The position numbers and the translations under genes are program-made. Under the pieces are notes generated by a model. That model saw only the letters and a list, made by a program, of their open reading frames with translations, was not told the origin of the DNA and did no database searches. DNA of 64,000 nt, from NCBI GenBank assembly GCA_003164295.1, contig PLTA01000061.1, forward strand, positions 62,179 to 126,178. The letters are read 5' to 3'. The DNA is from Candidatus Bathyarchaeota archaeon. GTDB lineage: Archaea; Thermoproteota; Bathyarchaeia; Bathyarchaeales; Bathycorpusculaceae. Shown piece by piece: positions 52,782-61,876 of this stretch. Every line of letters begins with the position of its first letter. Positions within the stretch are counted from its first letter, which is position 1.

Positions 52782-53480
52782 TTATTTTGACGAAGTTATA
52801 GCGTTGTAAACTGTGTTGGCAATAATTTGTGCGCCTTCGCTGTTGGGGTGAACACCGTCTGGAAAATACTCTGGGTGATTGACCAATGGGGTGTAAACAT
52901 CAATAAGGGGTAAACCCATTGAATTAGCTACTTGTTGTATGGCGGGAATTATTTCTTGAGTGTAAATGGTGCTTGTTAAGTTAAGGTTATTCTCAAAAAT
53001 TGGCGGAGGCATAACCAAAAAAATTTGCGGGTGGCCAGCAAACGGTCTGGTTCCATTTATGATGTGCTCAATCATGTATTCATAGTCGCTAGTGAAATTG
53101 AGAATTTGGCCGTCAAGATTACTTCTGGCATCGTTTGTTCCAAGCATTATAATAATAGTTGTGGGCTGAAAATTTCGAGCATAACGGTATGAATCGCTAA
53201 AAAAATATGTTCTGTCAGAATAAAAATTTACTGCAGCTCCATTATACCCAAAGTTACCTACAGTTGAATTTTTGCCAAGAAGTACCTGCAAATCCGCTGG
53301 GTACCCCGTTATGTTAGTGATGCTGTCTCCGAGGCAGGCTACACGGGTGAGTTTACCATCAACGTTGATTGCTCTGCTTTCAGAAAAAACCACTATTAAA
53401 CTTAAAACTAAAATTAAGGCGGTTATGCTGATTGCTAAGATTCTCTTATTTTTTATATTCATTACATCGTTAACGTCCAA
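52782..53480 (-). CDS. SGNH/GDSL hydrolase, secreted or membrane anchored
   Basis: The 232-residue protein has an N-terminal hydrophobic segment (ILAISITALILVLSLIVVF), then ACLGDSIT (nucleophile Ser), GNFGYNGAAV (Gly), IIMLGTNDAR (Asn) and DGVHPNSEGAQ (Asp and His). The SGNH catalytic set is complete. The enzyme would remove acyl groups from polysaccharide or lipid outside the cell. It converges with the acyltransferase gene. ATG 53480 is used; ATG 53462 (MNIKNKR) is also possible. Confidence 0.85.
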   Translation of the reverse strand: MDVNDVMNIKNKRILAISITALILVLSLIVVFSESRAINVDGKLTRVACLGDSITNITGYPADLQVLLGKNSTVGNFGYNGAAVNFYSDRTYFFSDSYRYARNFQPTTIIIMLGTNDARSNLDGQILNFTSDYEYMIEHIINGTRPFAGHPQIFLVMPPPIFENNLNLTSTIYTQEIIPAIQQVANSMGLPLIDVYTPLVNHPEYFPDGVHPNSEGAQIIANTVYNAITSSK

Positions 53481-53616
53481 GCACTTTATTGACCTGAAGA
53501 GTTAGTTAAATCAAAGGTTGGCACAAGAAGCTCTTTTGCTTTACGGTTTTTAATTCAATTGTTTTGTGAAGTCTTTTTAAGCCGTCTAAACATACCAAGC
53601 TTTGAAGGAAAAGCTT

Positions 53617-53988
53617 ATGGAACGTGCCAAAGTCGTTAAAGAAGAGTTACAGGATCTAGACACGCGTTTTCTAGCAGTTTATGTCGAAGCCAAAAATTCA
53701 TGCATGATAATGCTTAGCGAAAGTGAAGATAAACTCGGAACATTGGCGATTGCTGTTCCCAAAGCCAAAGATACCATTGGAGCAGCCACCTCGTCGGTGC
53801 TTTTAGGCGATAAAAACATGATTTCAGCTAGAATGTTTGCTGAATATGTTGCCTCAAAGAAAGGAAAAATCGCCATGGTTTCTGTTTACTTAGATAAAAT
53901 CGGTGAGATTCAAGCACAAGAATTCTTCATGCATCTGATTGATAGACTTATCAAATCTGAAAGCCAAAAAGAACCAACTGCAACCTAA
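53617..53988 (+). CDS. Small protein resembling proteasome assembly chaperones PAC3/PAC4
   Basis: From ATG 53617, with an aagga element about eight bases before it, the protein has 123 residues (TTG 53602 also opens the frame). KLGTLAIAVPK, then TSSVLLGD, then MFAEYVAS and KIAMVSVYLDK, follow the strand and turn order I recall for the eukaryotic proteasome assembly chaperones PSMG3/PSMG4. The match was made from memory, not by search. Other small alpha-beta folds are possible. Its neighbours, SGNH hydrolase and GNAT, say nothing clear about function. Confidence 0.55.
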   Translation: MERAKVVKEELQDLDTRFLAVYVEAKNSCMIMLSESEDKLGTLAIAVPKAKDTIGAATSSVLLGDKNMISARMFAEYVASKKGKIAMVSVYLDKIGEIQAQEFFMHLIDRLIKSESQKEPTAT

Positions 53989-54027
53989 AAACTGCTCATT
54001 TTCTGCCTAATTAAACTGTGAAAACTG

Positions 54028-54519
54028 ATGATTTGCCAATTAACAGACGCAGATTTCCAAGACATATTAACGGTAGTAAATAACGCTGCACTTGCATACA
54101 AAGGAAAAATCCCAGTTGACAGGTGGAAAGTTCCCTACATGTCCGCACGAGAGCTTAAAGAGGAAATTCAAAGTGGAGTACAATTCTACGGTTTAAAGGA
54201 AAACAATCTTTTGATTGCCGTCATGGGGATTCAATTGGTCAACGATGTTACATTAATCAGGCATGCATACGTGTTGACGAGTAATCAACGAATGAGAATA
54301 GGCGAAAAACTACTCAATCATCTACTTGGTTTAGCCAAATCATCAAAGATTTATGTGGGAACTTGGGAAGCAGCAGATTGGGCAGTAAAATTCTACGGGA
54401 AACAAGGGTTTGAACTGGTTTCAACTGACGAAAAGAATAAACTGCTTAAAAAGTACTGGAGCATTCCTGAGCAGCAAGTTGAAACATCTGTAGTACTTGA
54501 ATTAAAAAGGCAACGCTAA
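54028..54519 (+). CDS. GNAT-family acetyltransferase
   Basis: The 163-residue protein has the GNAT fold: VMGIQLVNDVTLIRHAYV, NQRMRIGEKLLNHLL (acetyl-CoA pyrophosphate loop, R/QxxGxG-type variant) and AVKFYGKQGFELV at the end. The loop differs slightly from the textbook motif. It could acetylate a protein, a small amine or an antibiotic-like substrate. Its stop and the Sua5 start overlap by one base (TAATG), so they are coupled. Confidence 0.78.
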   Translation: MICQLTDADFQDILTVVNNAALAYKGKIPVDRWKVPYMSARELKEEIQSGVQFYGLKENNLLIAVMGIQLVNDVTLIRHAYVLTSNQRMRIGEKLLNHLLGLAKSSKIYVGTWEAADWAVKFYGKQGFELVSTDEKNKLLKKYWSIPEQQVETSVVLELKRQR

Positions 54520-55580
54520 TGAAAAAAACACTTCTCTTAAAAGTTAATCCAGAAAATCCAGATTCAACAAAAATAGAGGCAGCAGCGCAAATAATCCTGA
54601 AGGGTGGTTTAGTAGCTTTTCCAACTGAAACAGTCTATGGCTTAGGTGCAGATGCACTTAATGCAGATGCTGTTTTATCGCTTTTTGAAGCTAAAAAAAG
54701 ACCCTTAGATAACCCGCCAATCATCCACATATCAAATGTAAGCGAAGTTTACACGTTAACTAAAGAAGTCACTAAAAAAGCTGAGTTGCTTATGAAAGAG
54801 TTTTGGCCTGGACCATTAACTCTGGTTTTCCAGCGTTCAGACATAATTCCGAAAGTGACAGTTGCAGGTTTAGATACAGTTGCTATCCGTATGCCAAAAC
54901 ATAAAGTGGCTTTAGCATTAATTGAAAAAAGTCGTCGATCCATAGCTGCTCCAAGCGCAAATCTTGCTGGTAAACCCAGCCCAACAACCGCCAAGTATGT
55001 TTTTGAAGACCTCAACGGTAGGATAGATGCAATTCTTGATGGTGGACCCACACTCATTGGGGTCGAATCTACTGTTTTAGACTTAAGCGTTGACCCACCG
55101 ATGGTTCTTCGTCCAGGTGGAATAACATTTGAAGCATTAAAAAAAGTTCTTGGCGACGTTAAGCTGCACCCCTTTGTTGAAGCCGAAACGGAATTGCCTA
55201 TTGAAAAAATAAGGTCTCCTGGAATGAAACATCGGCATTATGCTCCTAAAGCTGAAGTTATTTTGGTTGAAGGAACAATTTCTGCAGTAACAAGCAAAAT
55301 ACAAGGTTTAGCTGATAGTTACCTGATTAAAAATGTGAAAGTGGGCATTTTAGCCACGGACGAAACCAAGACAGCATACAAAGCAGACATAGTCAGGAGT
55401 CTCGGTAGTCGCTTCAACTTGGCAACTGTTGCCCAAAACCTATTTCGATTGGTTAGAGAAGTTGATGCAGAAAACGTTGACGTTATACTCGCTGAGGGTG
55501 TACCCTCTGAAGAAATGGGTCTAGCGGTTATGAATAGGCTTCGCAAAGCTTCAGGCTATCACATAGTCAAAGCAGAATAG
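54519..55580 (+). CDS. sua5: Threonylcarbamoyl-AMP synthase Sua5
   Basis: The 353-residue protein has a YrdC domain (GGLVAFPTETVYGLGADAL near residues 29-48; KKRPLDNPPIIH; SAPSANLAGKPSPT) and a C-terminal Sua5 domain (SPGMKHRHYAPKA onward). It makes threonylcarbamoyl-AMP from Thr, bicarbonate and ATP, the first step of tRNA t6A37 formation; KEOPS then transfers it. Length about 350 residues fits Sua5 rather than the shorter YrdC. It overlaps the GNAT gene by one base. Confidence 0.93.
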   Translation: MKKTLLLKVNPENPDSTKIEAAAQIILKGGLVAFPTETVYGLGADALNADAVLSLFEAKKRPLDNPPIIHISNVSEVYTLTKEVTKKAELLMKEFWPGPLTLVFQRSDIIPKVTVAGLDTVAIRMPKHKVALALIEKSRRSIAAPSANLAGKPSPTTAKYVFEDLNGRIDAILDGGPTLIGVESTVLDLSVDPPMVLRPGGITFEALKKVLGDVKLHPFVEAETELPIEKIRSPGMKHRHYAPKAEVILVEGTISAVTSKIQGLADSYLIKNVKVGILATDETKTAYKADIVRSLGSRFNLATVAQNLFRLVREVDAENVDVILAEGVPSEEMGLAVMNRLRKASGYHIVKAE

Positions 55581-55655
55581 CACTTTTATCGGAGAATTTA
55601 ACAGAGAAACCTGAAAAGAAAAAGGGGAGCAGTAAGCTAAAAGCATTTAGAGTTC

Positions 55656-55668
55656 TATTATTTTTTTT
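55656..55668 (+). terminator. T-rich terminator after Sua5
   Basis: The tract attattttttttc follows the Sua5 stop by about 76 bases and lies upstream of the thermosome promoter. No strong hairpin precedes it. Confidence 0.45.
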
Positions 55669-55717
55669 CACTGTGGTCTAACTTATCGGTTAACTATGAC
55701 ATTGTTGGTTGGGAAAA

Positions 55718-55734
55718 ATTTATATTTAAATATA
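55718..55734 (+). promoter_or_regulatory. TATA box of the thermosome gene
   Basis: The stretch atttatatttaaatata, preceded by a purine-rich gggaaaa (BRE-like), lies about 55 bases before ATG 55783. A ggtga ribosome-binding site (55774-55778) is near the start. This is a strong-looking archaeal promoter. Confidence 0.65.
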
Positions 55735-55782
55735 TGATTGTTGAATTCGGTTATTATTCAATAGTAAAAAATTGGTGAAATT

Positions 55783-57432
55783 ATGTCTCAAGGTGGAGGA
55801 AACATTCCAGTTCTAGTATTAAAAGAAGGTACAAACCGAAACAGCGGTCGCGAAGCGCTGAAAAATAACATTATGGCAGCCAAAATAGTTGCTGAATCAG
55901 TTAAAAGTACGCTTGGTCCGTGCGGCATGGATAAAATGCTTGTTAACAGCATGGGCGACGTTGCAATAACCAATGATGGCGCAACCATAATGAAAGAGCT
56001 TGATATTCAACATCCAGCAGGAAAAATGCTTGTCGAAGTTGCAAAAGCTCAAGACAACGAGGTCGGCGACGGCACAACAACTGCAGTGATTTTGGCCGGC
56101 GAATTACTTTCAAAAGCTGAAAGTTTAGTTGACAAAAACGTTCATCCAACCGTTATAATTGAAGGTTTTAAGAAAGCAAGTGAGAAAGCTCAAGAAATCT
56201 TAGAAAAAATTGCAATTCCCATTTCAATTGACGATGACAAAACTCTAAGGGACATAGCAATTACCTCATTATCCAGCAAAGGCATTAATGTTGCGGAAGA
56301 TCACTTCGCAAAAATTATAGTTGAAGCAGTAAAACAAGTAACAGAAAAAATTGATGGCAAAAACGTAGCTGACATTGACCTAATAAAAGTTGTTAAGAAA
56401 CATGGAAAAAGTTTAGATGAAACAGAACTTGTCAAAGGCATGGTCATTGACAAAGAGATTGCAAGCTCACAAATGCCAAAAATCATCGAAGGCGCCAAAA
56501 TCGCACTGTTAAATGCAAAGATGGAAATTGAAAAAACAGAGTTTGACGCTAAAATAAACATTGAAAGTCCAAATCAAATGCAGCTTTTCCTTGACGAAGA
56601 AGAACGCATGCTCAAAGAAATGGTTACCTCAGTCACAAAGGCAGGCGCTAACGTTGTGTTCTGCGAAAAAGGCATAGATGACATGGCATTGCACTTCCTT
56701 GGCAAAGCAGGCGTGTTAGCCGTTAAAAGCGTAAGCAGCAGCGACATAGAAAAACTATCCAAAGCTACAGGCGCCCAAATAGTCGCAAGCGTTAAAGATA
56801 TAAGGGCTGACGTACTTGGCAAAGCAAAACGTGTTGAAGAAGTAAAAATCGGCGACGACAAACTTCTATATGTGCGAGAAGCCAAAAATCCAAAAGCCGT
56901 AACCATAGTTATCAGAGGAGCATCAAACCAAGTTATTGATGAAGCAGAACGCTCACTACACGATGGCTTATGCGTTGTGCGAAATGCAATCGAAGACGGC
57001 AAAATTGTTGCAGGCGGCGGAGCACCAGAAGCAGAACTATCCAAAGGTCTACGCGCCTACGCGGTTAAAGTCGGCGGACGAGAGCAACTTGCAGTAGAAG
57101 CGTTTGCTGATGCAATTGAAGCAATCCCACTAACATTAGCAGAGAATGCAGGCTTAGATCCCATAGACATCATGGTAGCACTTAGAGAACAACACAATAA
57201 GCCAGACAGCCAATACTTCGGAATCGAAGTCTCAACTGGCAAAATCAAAAACATGCGAGACCTACTAGTTATTGAGCCACTTCGCGTTAAACAACAAGTC
57301 ATAAAATCAGCTACAGAAGCAGCAAACATGATACTGAAGATCGACGACTTAATCAGTGTTAAAGGCGGCGGAAAAATGCCACAGATGCCTCCAGGCGGAA
57401 TGGGAGGAATGGGCGGCGGAATGCCCTACTAA
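55783..57432 (+). CDS. Thermosome subunit (group II chaperonin)
   Basis: The 549-residue protein is an archaeal chaperonin subunit: [13 protein letters not shown] and NDGATIM near the N-terminus, GDGTTT at 95-100 (ATP hydrolysis), and [13 protein letters not shown] near residue 410. The Gly/Met-rich tail [15 protein letters not shown] projects into the cavity. It folds proteins in an ATP-driven double ring, probably fed by prefoldin (beta subunit at 49711). Transcription is from the promoter at 55718-55734. Other subunits may lie elsewhere. Confidence 0.96.
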   Translation: MSQGGGNIPVLVLKEGTNRNSGREALKNNIMAAKIVAESVKSTLGPCGMDKMLVNSMGDVAITNDGATIMKELDIQHPAGKMLVEVAKAQDNEVGDGTTTAVILAGELLSKAESLVDKNVHPTVIIEGFKKASEKAQEILEKIAIPISIDDDKTLRDIAITSLSSKGINVAEDHFAKIIVEAVKQVTEKIDGKNVADIDLIKVVKKHGKSLDETELVKGMVIDKEIASSQMPKIIEGAKIALLNAKMEIEKTEFDAKINIESPNQMQLFLDEEERMLKEMVTSVTKAGANVVFCEKGIDDMALHFLGKAGVLAVKSVSSSDIEKLSKATGAQIVASVKDIRADVLGKAKRVEEVKIGDDKLLYVREAKNPKAVTIVIRGASNQVIDEAERSLHDGLCVVRNAIEDGKIVAGGGAPEAELSKGLRAYAVKVGGREQLAVEAFADAIEAIPLTLAENAGLDPIDIMVALREQHNKPDSQYFGIEVSTGKIKNMRDLLVIEPLRVKQQVIKSATEAANMILKIDDLISVKGGGKMPQMPPGGMGGMGGGMPY

Positions 57433-57439
57433 ACCCAAA

Positions 57440-57463
57440 TTTCTTTTCTTTAATTTATTTTTT
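57440..57463 (+). terminator. T-rich terminator after thermosome
   Basis: The stretch tttcttttctttaatttatttttt starts eight bases after the stop. No stable hairpin is needed for archaeal termination. Confidence 0.55.
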
Positions 57464-57535
57464 AAAAAAAAAGTTTGCGTTAACTCTGATTTCAGATAAT
57501 TGATTGCAAATTTATGGTTTTTAGACTTTTGTAAG

Positions 57536-57781
57536 TTATGTTTTTATCTGATTTTCTTGACCTTTCTTTGTCATAAAAATTTTACCGTTAAAAGTTCTCC
57601 CCATTAACCCGTTTTTCTCCATCAAATCCAGCATTGCTTTGAAGTTTATCCTTGCCTCTTCAGCGTCTGCAGCTGAGTATTCATCGAATGCCTTCATTTC
57701 GTTTAGTTCCTTCTCAATTTTAGCTTGCGTGCAAATGATTATTCCTGACGTGATAGTGCTCAAGATTTTTGCCTTCTTCAA
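57536..57781 (-). CDS. Small hypothetical protein
   Basis: This 81-residue frame starts TTG 57781 and has a helical, charged middle (KIEKELNEMKAFDEY) and an end resembling a winged-helix wing (FKAMLDLMEKNGLMG, then KIFMTKKG). Amino acid use looks protein-like, but no ATG or clear ribosome-binding site precedes it. I do not recognise a family. It lies between the thermosome and thymidylate synthase genes on the opposite strand. Real gene status is uncertain. Confidence 0.4.
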   Translation of the reverse strand: MKKAKILSTITSGIIICTQAKIEKELNEMKAFDEYSAADAEEARINFKAMLDLMEKNGLMGRTFNGKIFMTKKGQENQIKT

Positions 57782-57897
57782 AATGAGCTGTTTGAAACAA
57801 CGTTGATTAAACTTGTGACATTAGTTTAGCCAATAGTAAAAATGGACAGCAAAAACAATTAATTTGATGCTAAATAACAGTGTCTTGTGGGATAAGC

Positions 57898-58623
57898 ATG
57901 AAACATGTTAAGATTACTGCATTCGATTGCCCCGACGCATGGTTCAAAGCCTTAAACATGATTTGGAATGAAGGTGACGCTTTTCAAGTAGGTTACGGTT
58001 CGGAGGAAACAGAGACAAGAAAACTTAACTTAACAATTGAAATCACTCATCCAAAAAATCGCCCACTAGTCAGTGACAAAGCTCCTTGCGACATGAAATA
58101 CGTTCAATGGTATGCTTTGACTTATTTGTGGTGTGGGGAAGGAAAGCAAGATGAGATTTATACTTACGGTAGCAGGCTTCGTGAACCTGTTGACCAGGTT
58201 GAAGAAGCGATAAAGAATTACGTAAAAGAACAGCGTGATAGGCAAGTTACTATGGTTGTTAGGCTGCCGGATGATATTTACAAGATTAATCCTAAAACAA
58301 AAGAGAAGCATGAACCGCCATGTCTAAGCCTTATTGACACGGAAATTATTGATAATAAAATGCATTTAACCTGCTATTTCCGTTCGTGGGATGCATACGC
58401 TGGTTTGCCAGCTAATATTGCGGGTTTGCAGATGTTTAATGAGGCTTTTGTCTCTGAAATCAACGAGCGCACAAATCTTGGATTAGACACCGGTAAATTA
58501 ATTTTTCACTCGAAAAACTGCCACATTTACAAACGTCAATTTAACCTTGTCAAAGAACTATTAGAACCCAAAGATAAAGCTAGTAGAATGGCAATGGGCA
58601 TGCAAGAAGCAAAAAAAGAATGA
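57898..58623 (+). CDS. thyA: Archaeal-type thymidylate synthase
   Basis: From ATG 57898 the protein has 241 residues. HEPPCLSLID contains the likely catalytic Cys142. CYFRSWDAYAGLPANIAGLQ is the nucleotide-binding segment typical of ThyA-like folds. It is shorter than bacterial ThyA and matches the archaeal branch, in which the folate carrier is often a methanopterin-type cofactor. It makes dTMP from dUMP. GTG 57880 opens the same frame, but ATG is preferred. The small gene at 58637 follows in the same direction. Confidence 0.88.
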   Translation: MKHVKITAFDCPDAWFKALNMIWNEGDAFQVGYGSEETETRKLNLTIEITHPKNRPLVSDKAPCDMKYVQWYALTYLWCGEGKQDEIYTYGSRLREPVDQVEEAIKNYVKEQRDRQVTMVVRLPDDIYKINPKTKEKHEPPCLSLIDTEIIDNKMHLTCYFRSWDAYAGLPANIAGLQMFNEAFVSEINERTNLGLDTGKLIFHSKNCHIYKRQFNLVKELLEPKDKASRMAMGMQEAKKE

Positions 58624-58636
58624 TTGGCGAGTTTTT

Positions 58637-58960
58637 TTGAGTGATAGACTAGTTCGCGTCAGTAAATGGGAAAAGTTCAAACGTTTAGTTGCTGAGGTAA
58701 AGCCTGACTCGATAGTTTACAATATTGAGCAAACTGGCATTTCAAAAACCCGAGAATTTACCAGTCTAAGACTTATTATTCCATCAAAAAAATATTATGT
58801 TTACGTTGATTTCCCAAAAGGAGATACTCTGCGCGAAACAGGGATTTCTATTCACAAAGATGCGACTGGGACTCGCTGCATAGAAGACGATGAGATAAGA
58901 ACGTTTCTAAAAAAAGAATTAGGTGAGAAATTGCCTGTATATTCTTACTGGATAACCTAA
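58637..58960 (+). CDS. Small hypothetical protein after thymidylate synthase
   Basis: The 107-residue protein starts TTG 58637, 13 bases after the previous stop, so it is probably co-transcribed with the thymidylate synthase gene. It has alternating beta-like strands (KYYVYVDF; SLRLIIPS) and a helical end (EIRTFLKKELGEKL). I do not recognise the family. No cofactor motif is visible. It ends four bases into the convergent MBL-rhodanese gene. Confidence 0.65.
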   Translation: MSDRLVRVSKWEKFKRLVAEVKPDSIVYNIEQTGISKTREFTSLRLIIPSKKYYVYVDFPKGDTLRETGISIHKDATGTRCIEDDEIRTFLKKELGEKLPVYSYWIT

Positions 58961-60333
58961 CGTAATTTTTGTGTTGGATAACCAAGGTTTGTCCAAGCTG
59001 TCATGCCACCGAGGACGTTTACTACGTTTTTGAAGCCTGCTTTTTCCAGTATACTTACAGCAATGCTGGAGCGGTTCCCCACTGAACACGTCACTGCAAT
59101 CGGCCTATCTTTTGATAAAGAACCGGTTTTTTCTGGCAGGTCAGCAAAGAAAATATTTTTTGATTCTTCAATAATACCGTCTTCTTGCCACTCGTTTGGT
59201 TCACGAACATCCAGAACCGAAATTTCTCCTTTCTCGAGCTTGCTTTTGAGCTCAAGAACCGACATAGTGGATGTATTGCTTATGGGTTTGCCTGCTTCCT
59301 GCCACTCATTCATGCCTCCGCAGAGGTAACCACACAAGTTATCAAAACCGAGTCGATGTAATCGAGGCGTTACGACGTCGATATCGGCGGAGCGATCAAG
59401 GATAAAAACAATATACTGGTTGGTGTCAAGTAGCCAGCCTGGATAAACGCTAGTGCCACCCAGCCACATGCTAAGCGAATTTGGAATGTGAGAGCCTGAA
59501 TATGCATAAGGCAGTCGTGTATCCATAATCATAACAAGGGGTTCTTGCATTTCCTTCTCAAATTCGTCAAGCGAATACGGTTTAGGATATGATAGCTCGC
59601 TTAGCAAAGGTGGTCCGTTCAGATTATATTCTTCCATTTTATGGAAGTACCGCGGTACAACCAATTTTTCATTAACTACTTTTCGAATAAAATCGACTTT
59701 GTTTAATTGTAGATATGGATTTGTTTTTTTCTCGTATCCAATTGTGGTTGGTTCCTGACCGCTTATGCCGTGTCCGCAAACGCTTCCCGCACCATGAGCC
59801 GGGAATACAAGAACATGGTCACCAAGAGACAACAATTCGTCATTTAGGCTGAAGTAGAGTTTTTCAGCTTGGGCAACCTGAGCTGTTTTGCCGTAAAGAT
59901 CTGTTCGTCCAACCGAGCCTGCAAAAAGTGTGTCTGCGCTGAAAACCATCGATGCTACTTCGCTATCAGTTGTGTATGCAATGTAGCATAAAGATTCGTT
60001 TGTGTGCCCAGGCGTATAAATGGCTTTGATTTTGACGTTTCCAACATTTAAAATGTCCCCGTCGGTTAAGTTGTGCGCTCCATACTTGAAAGGCAAGGCA
60101 TTGCTGTGACCGATTTCGGCTTCAGTCATGTTTTGAAGTTCAAGCGAGCCCACGACATAGTCTTCATTTCTATGAGTCTCCAAAATATATTTGATTTTAG
60201 CGCATTCGTTTTTAGCCAGCTGAGCATAGATTTCGCAATCTCGCCTTGGATCTATGACCACCGCTTCCTGCCCGTCTGATAAGTAATAGCTGTTTTGGGC
60301 TAAGCCCTCTGACTTGATTATTTCAAGCTTCAT
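58957..60333 (-). CDS. MBL-fold protein with two rhodanese domains, persulfide-dioxygenase-like
   Basis: The 458-residue protein has an MBL domain (about 1-240) and two rhodanese domains (about 260-350 and 365-455). The usual HxHxDH reads HRNEDY (54-59), but His54, His110 (TPGHT) and Asp134 (FSADT) correspond to the mononuclear iron ligands of ETHE1-type persulfide dioxygenases. The first rhodanese domain has no active Cys. The second has CSVGNRS with a likely active Cys. It may handle sulfane sulfur, but in an anaerobe an oxygenase role is odd. It lies 20 bases from the PAS gene upstream. Confidence 0.85.
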   Translation of the reverse strand: MKLEIIKSEGLAQNSYYLSDGQEAVVIDPRRDCEIYAQLAKNECAKIKYILETHRNEDYVVGSLELQNMTEAEIGHSNALPFKYGAHNLTDGDILNVGNVKIKAIYTPGHTNESLCYIAYTTDSEVASMVFSADTLFAGSVGRTDLYGKTAQVAQAEKLYFSLNDELLSLGDHVLVFPAHGAGSVCGHGISGQEPTTIGYEKKTNPYLQLNKVDFIRKVVNEKLVVPRYFHKMEEYNLNGPPLLSELSYPKPYSLDEFEKEMQEPLVMIMDTRLPYAYSGSHIPNSLSMWLGGTSVYPGWLLDTNQYIVFILDRSADIDVVTPRLHRLGFDNLCGYLCGGMNEWQEAGKPISNTSTMSVLELKSKLEKGEISVLDVREPNEWQEDGIIEESKNIFFADLPEKTGSLSKDRPIAVTCSVGNRSSIAVSILEKAGFKNVVNVLGGMTAWTNLGYPTQKLR

Positions 60334-60353
60334 TATGCTCGCCTAAAATAGTT

Positions 60354-60758
60354 TTATCCTTGCCAATCTAACAAGCGCTTCTCGCCCTCAAGCTTCTTAA
60401 TATCCGTGATATCTTGCACTATTTCCAAAGTTCCTACGTATTTGCCGTTTGAATCTCGAACAGCAAGGAACTTGATGTATATCATGCGTTTGTTCATGTT
60501 TATCCAGAATTCAGCATCTCCCTTCTTTCCAGATTTGAACGATTCAACTATTTTATTTACCGTATTCAAGCTTTTTGCTGGATGACAATTTTGCACTTTT
60601 CTGCCAATTATGGCTTTGGTGCGTACGAAAATGATTTTTTCTGGTTTGTTGAAGTAGCATACGCTGTCGTTTTCGTCGATAAATGTGATTTCAACAGGCA
60701 ACGTGTTTAATACGCTGTCAATTTGTTGTTTGGTAAAATTTCCGTTTTCAAACTGCAT
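60354..60758 (-). CDS. PAS-domain protein (DUF438 C-terminal type)
   Basis: The 134-residue protein is a single PAS domain: LPVEITFIDENDSVCYFN, then GRKVQNCHPAKS, then EFWINMNKRMIYIKFLAVRD and GTLEIVQDIT. NCHPAKS is typical of the PAS domain at the end of DUF438 proteins. Cys and His may bind a cofactor or redox ligand, but this is not established. It probably senses redox or sulfur state and is the first gene of an operon with the MBL-rhodanese gene. It has no output domain. Confidence 0.8.
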   Translation of the reverse strand: MQFENGNFTKQQIDSVLNTLPVEITFIDENDSVCYFNKPEKIIFVRTKAIIGRKVQNCHPAKSLNTVNKIVESFKSGKKGDAEFWINMNKRMIYIKFLAVRDSNGKYVGTLEIVQDITDIKKLEGEKRLLDWQG

Positions 60759-60874
60759 AAAGCCGATGGGTGCAGGAATTTCACTCTGGTTTTTTTATCT
60801 TCTGACAAAAATAGCTTCCTTCTACAAAATAATTACAGCGAAGAATAGTGATTTATTCCTTTCCAAAAACTAGT

Positions 60875-60882
60875 TTTTATAG
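60875..60882 (+). promoter_or_regulatory. TATA box for the DUF2096 gene
   Basis: The element tttttata lies about 36 bases before ATG 60916, with ggggaaaaa as ribosome-binding site. Confidence 0.5.
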
Positions 60883-60915
60883 CTACCCATTCAACATTAT
60901 ACTCGGGGAAAAAGT

Positions 60916-61425
60916 ATGAGCCACACTGCCACCTGGAAAATTCTTGAGGACCTGATGTTAGAGCTAACGAAAAAAGGGGCAACGATAACCCCTGCTGTTA
61001 TTAATGATTTAAGAAGTGCCAAACTTATGATTAAAATTTCGGAATCCAAAGGAAGCACTGGCGACGTATCCCAGAAAGTAGAGGAATATCTTGGAAACGT
61101 TGAATCGTATCTTGTTAGTGAAGCCCAAAAAACTTTAAGCGCAGAAACTGTTGATTTGTGGCTTAGACGTTTGGAAGAAGCATACGTAGAAACCTGCGAG
61201 CAGAAAACAGAAGAAAACAAATTTGTTACAGGCGTTCCCAGAGATCAAAAATGGATCAGAGTAGAACCCACTGGCAATCTTACTTGTCAAAAAATAGAAC
61301 AGATGGTTAAAGAAAGCGACCTTTCAGCCAACATGCAAAATGATGGGCGCATAGTCGTTTATGGTCAACCAGAAAGCATCAAAATATTTCTTAAAAAAAT
61401 GACCGCTGAAGCAAATAAGAAATAG
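60916..61425 (+). CDS. DUF2096-like conserved archaeal protein
   Basis: The 169-residue protein begins with a helical WKILEDLMLELTKKGATI region and continues with LRSAKLMIKISES. The C-terminal third has beta strands and WIRVEP. This is the pattern I recall for DUF2096, a family of unknown function in archaea. There are no catalytic motifs or membrane segments. A promoter lies just upstream, and the next gene (61553) is on the same strand 127 bases later. Confidence 0.65.
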   Translation: MSHTATWKILEDLMLELTKKGATITPAVINDLRSAKLMIKISESKGSTGDVSQKVEEYLGNVESYLVSEAQKTLSAETVDLWLRRLEEAYVETCEQKTEENKFVTGVPRDQKWIRVEPTGNLTCQKIEQMVKESDLSANMQNDGRIVVYGQPESIKIFLKKMTAEANKK

Positions 61426-61552
61426 TTTCAATTGATTCGTGACCAATCCATCAGATAGGTTTAACCTGATTTCGGACTAATTTGGAAAATGTTTCTTTAA
61501 AAAACAGTAAATTATAAGAAAAAGAATTATAGTAAGAGTTCATAAAAATAAT

Positions 61553-61816
61553 ATGTCTAGTGATAATGTTATGAAATTTGCTGAGATTGCCGTGTTATTA
61601 AGGGAAATTGTCGATAGGTGTCCAAGTCTTGATGGAGCCACTATTACTTTGATACCGCAGAAAGCGATGTATCCATTATACAAGGGTTACCACATTAATA
61701 TTAAAGCTAACATAACTAAGGAAAGTATGAGTTCGCTGAGAAAGATTGTTGAAGGGCACGACTTAGTTATGCAGATAAAAGTTGATTCAGTCATAGTTTA
61801 TGAAACTAGATCATAA
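61553..61816 (+). CDS. Small conserved-looking hypothetical protein
   Basis: The 87-residue protein begins MSSDNVMKFAEIAVLLREIV (helical) and continues with strands such as TITLIPQK and HINIKANIT, an alpha-beta layout of unknown family. The start ATG is preceded by AT-rich DNA with TATA-like aaattataag near 61508. No motif shows function. It may be transcribed alone. Confidence 0.6.
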   Translation: MSSDNVMKFAEIAVLLREIVDRCPSLDGATITLIPQKAMYPLYKGYHINIKANITKESMSSLRKIVEGHDLVMQIKVDSVIVYETRS

Positions 61817-61876
61817 CTGAATTTTTGTTTCGATATGTTTTTTACGATAAGTTGCTAGTGCAGTACTGGGACCATT

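Noticed and set aside
55581-55782. tRNA or other RNA gene in the gap before the thermosome gene
   Set aside because: No cloverleaf pairing or TTCGA-type T-loop was seen; the gap is explained by a terminator and a promoter.
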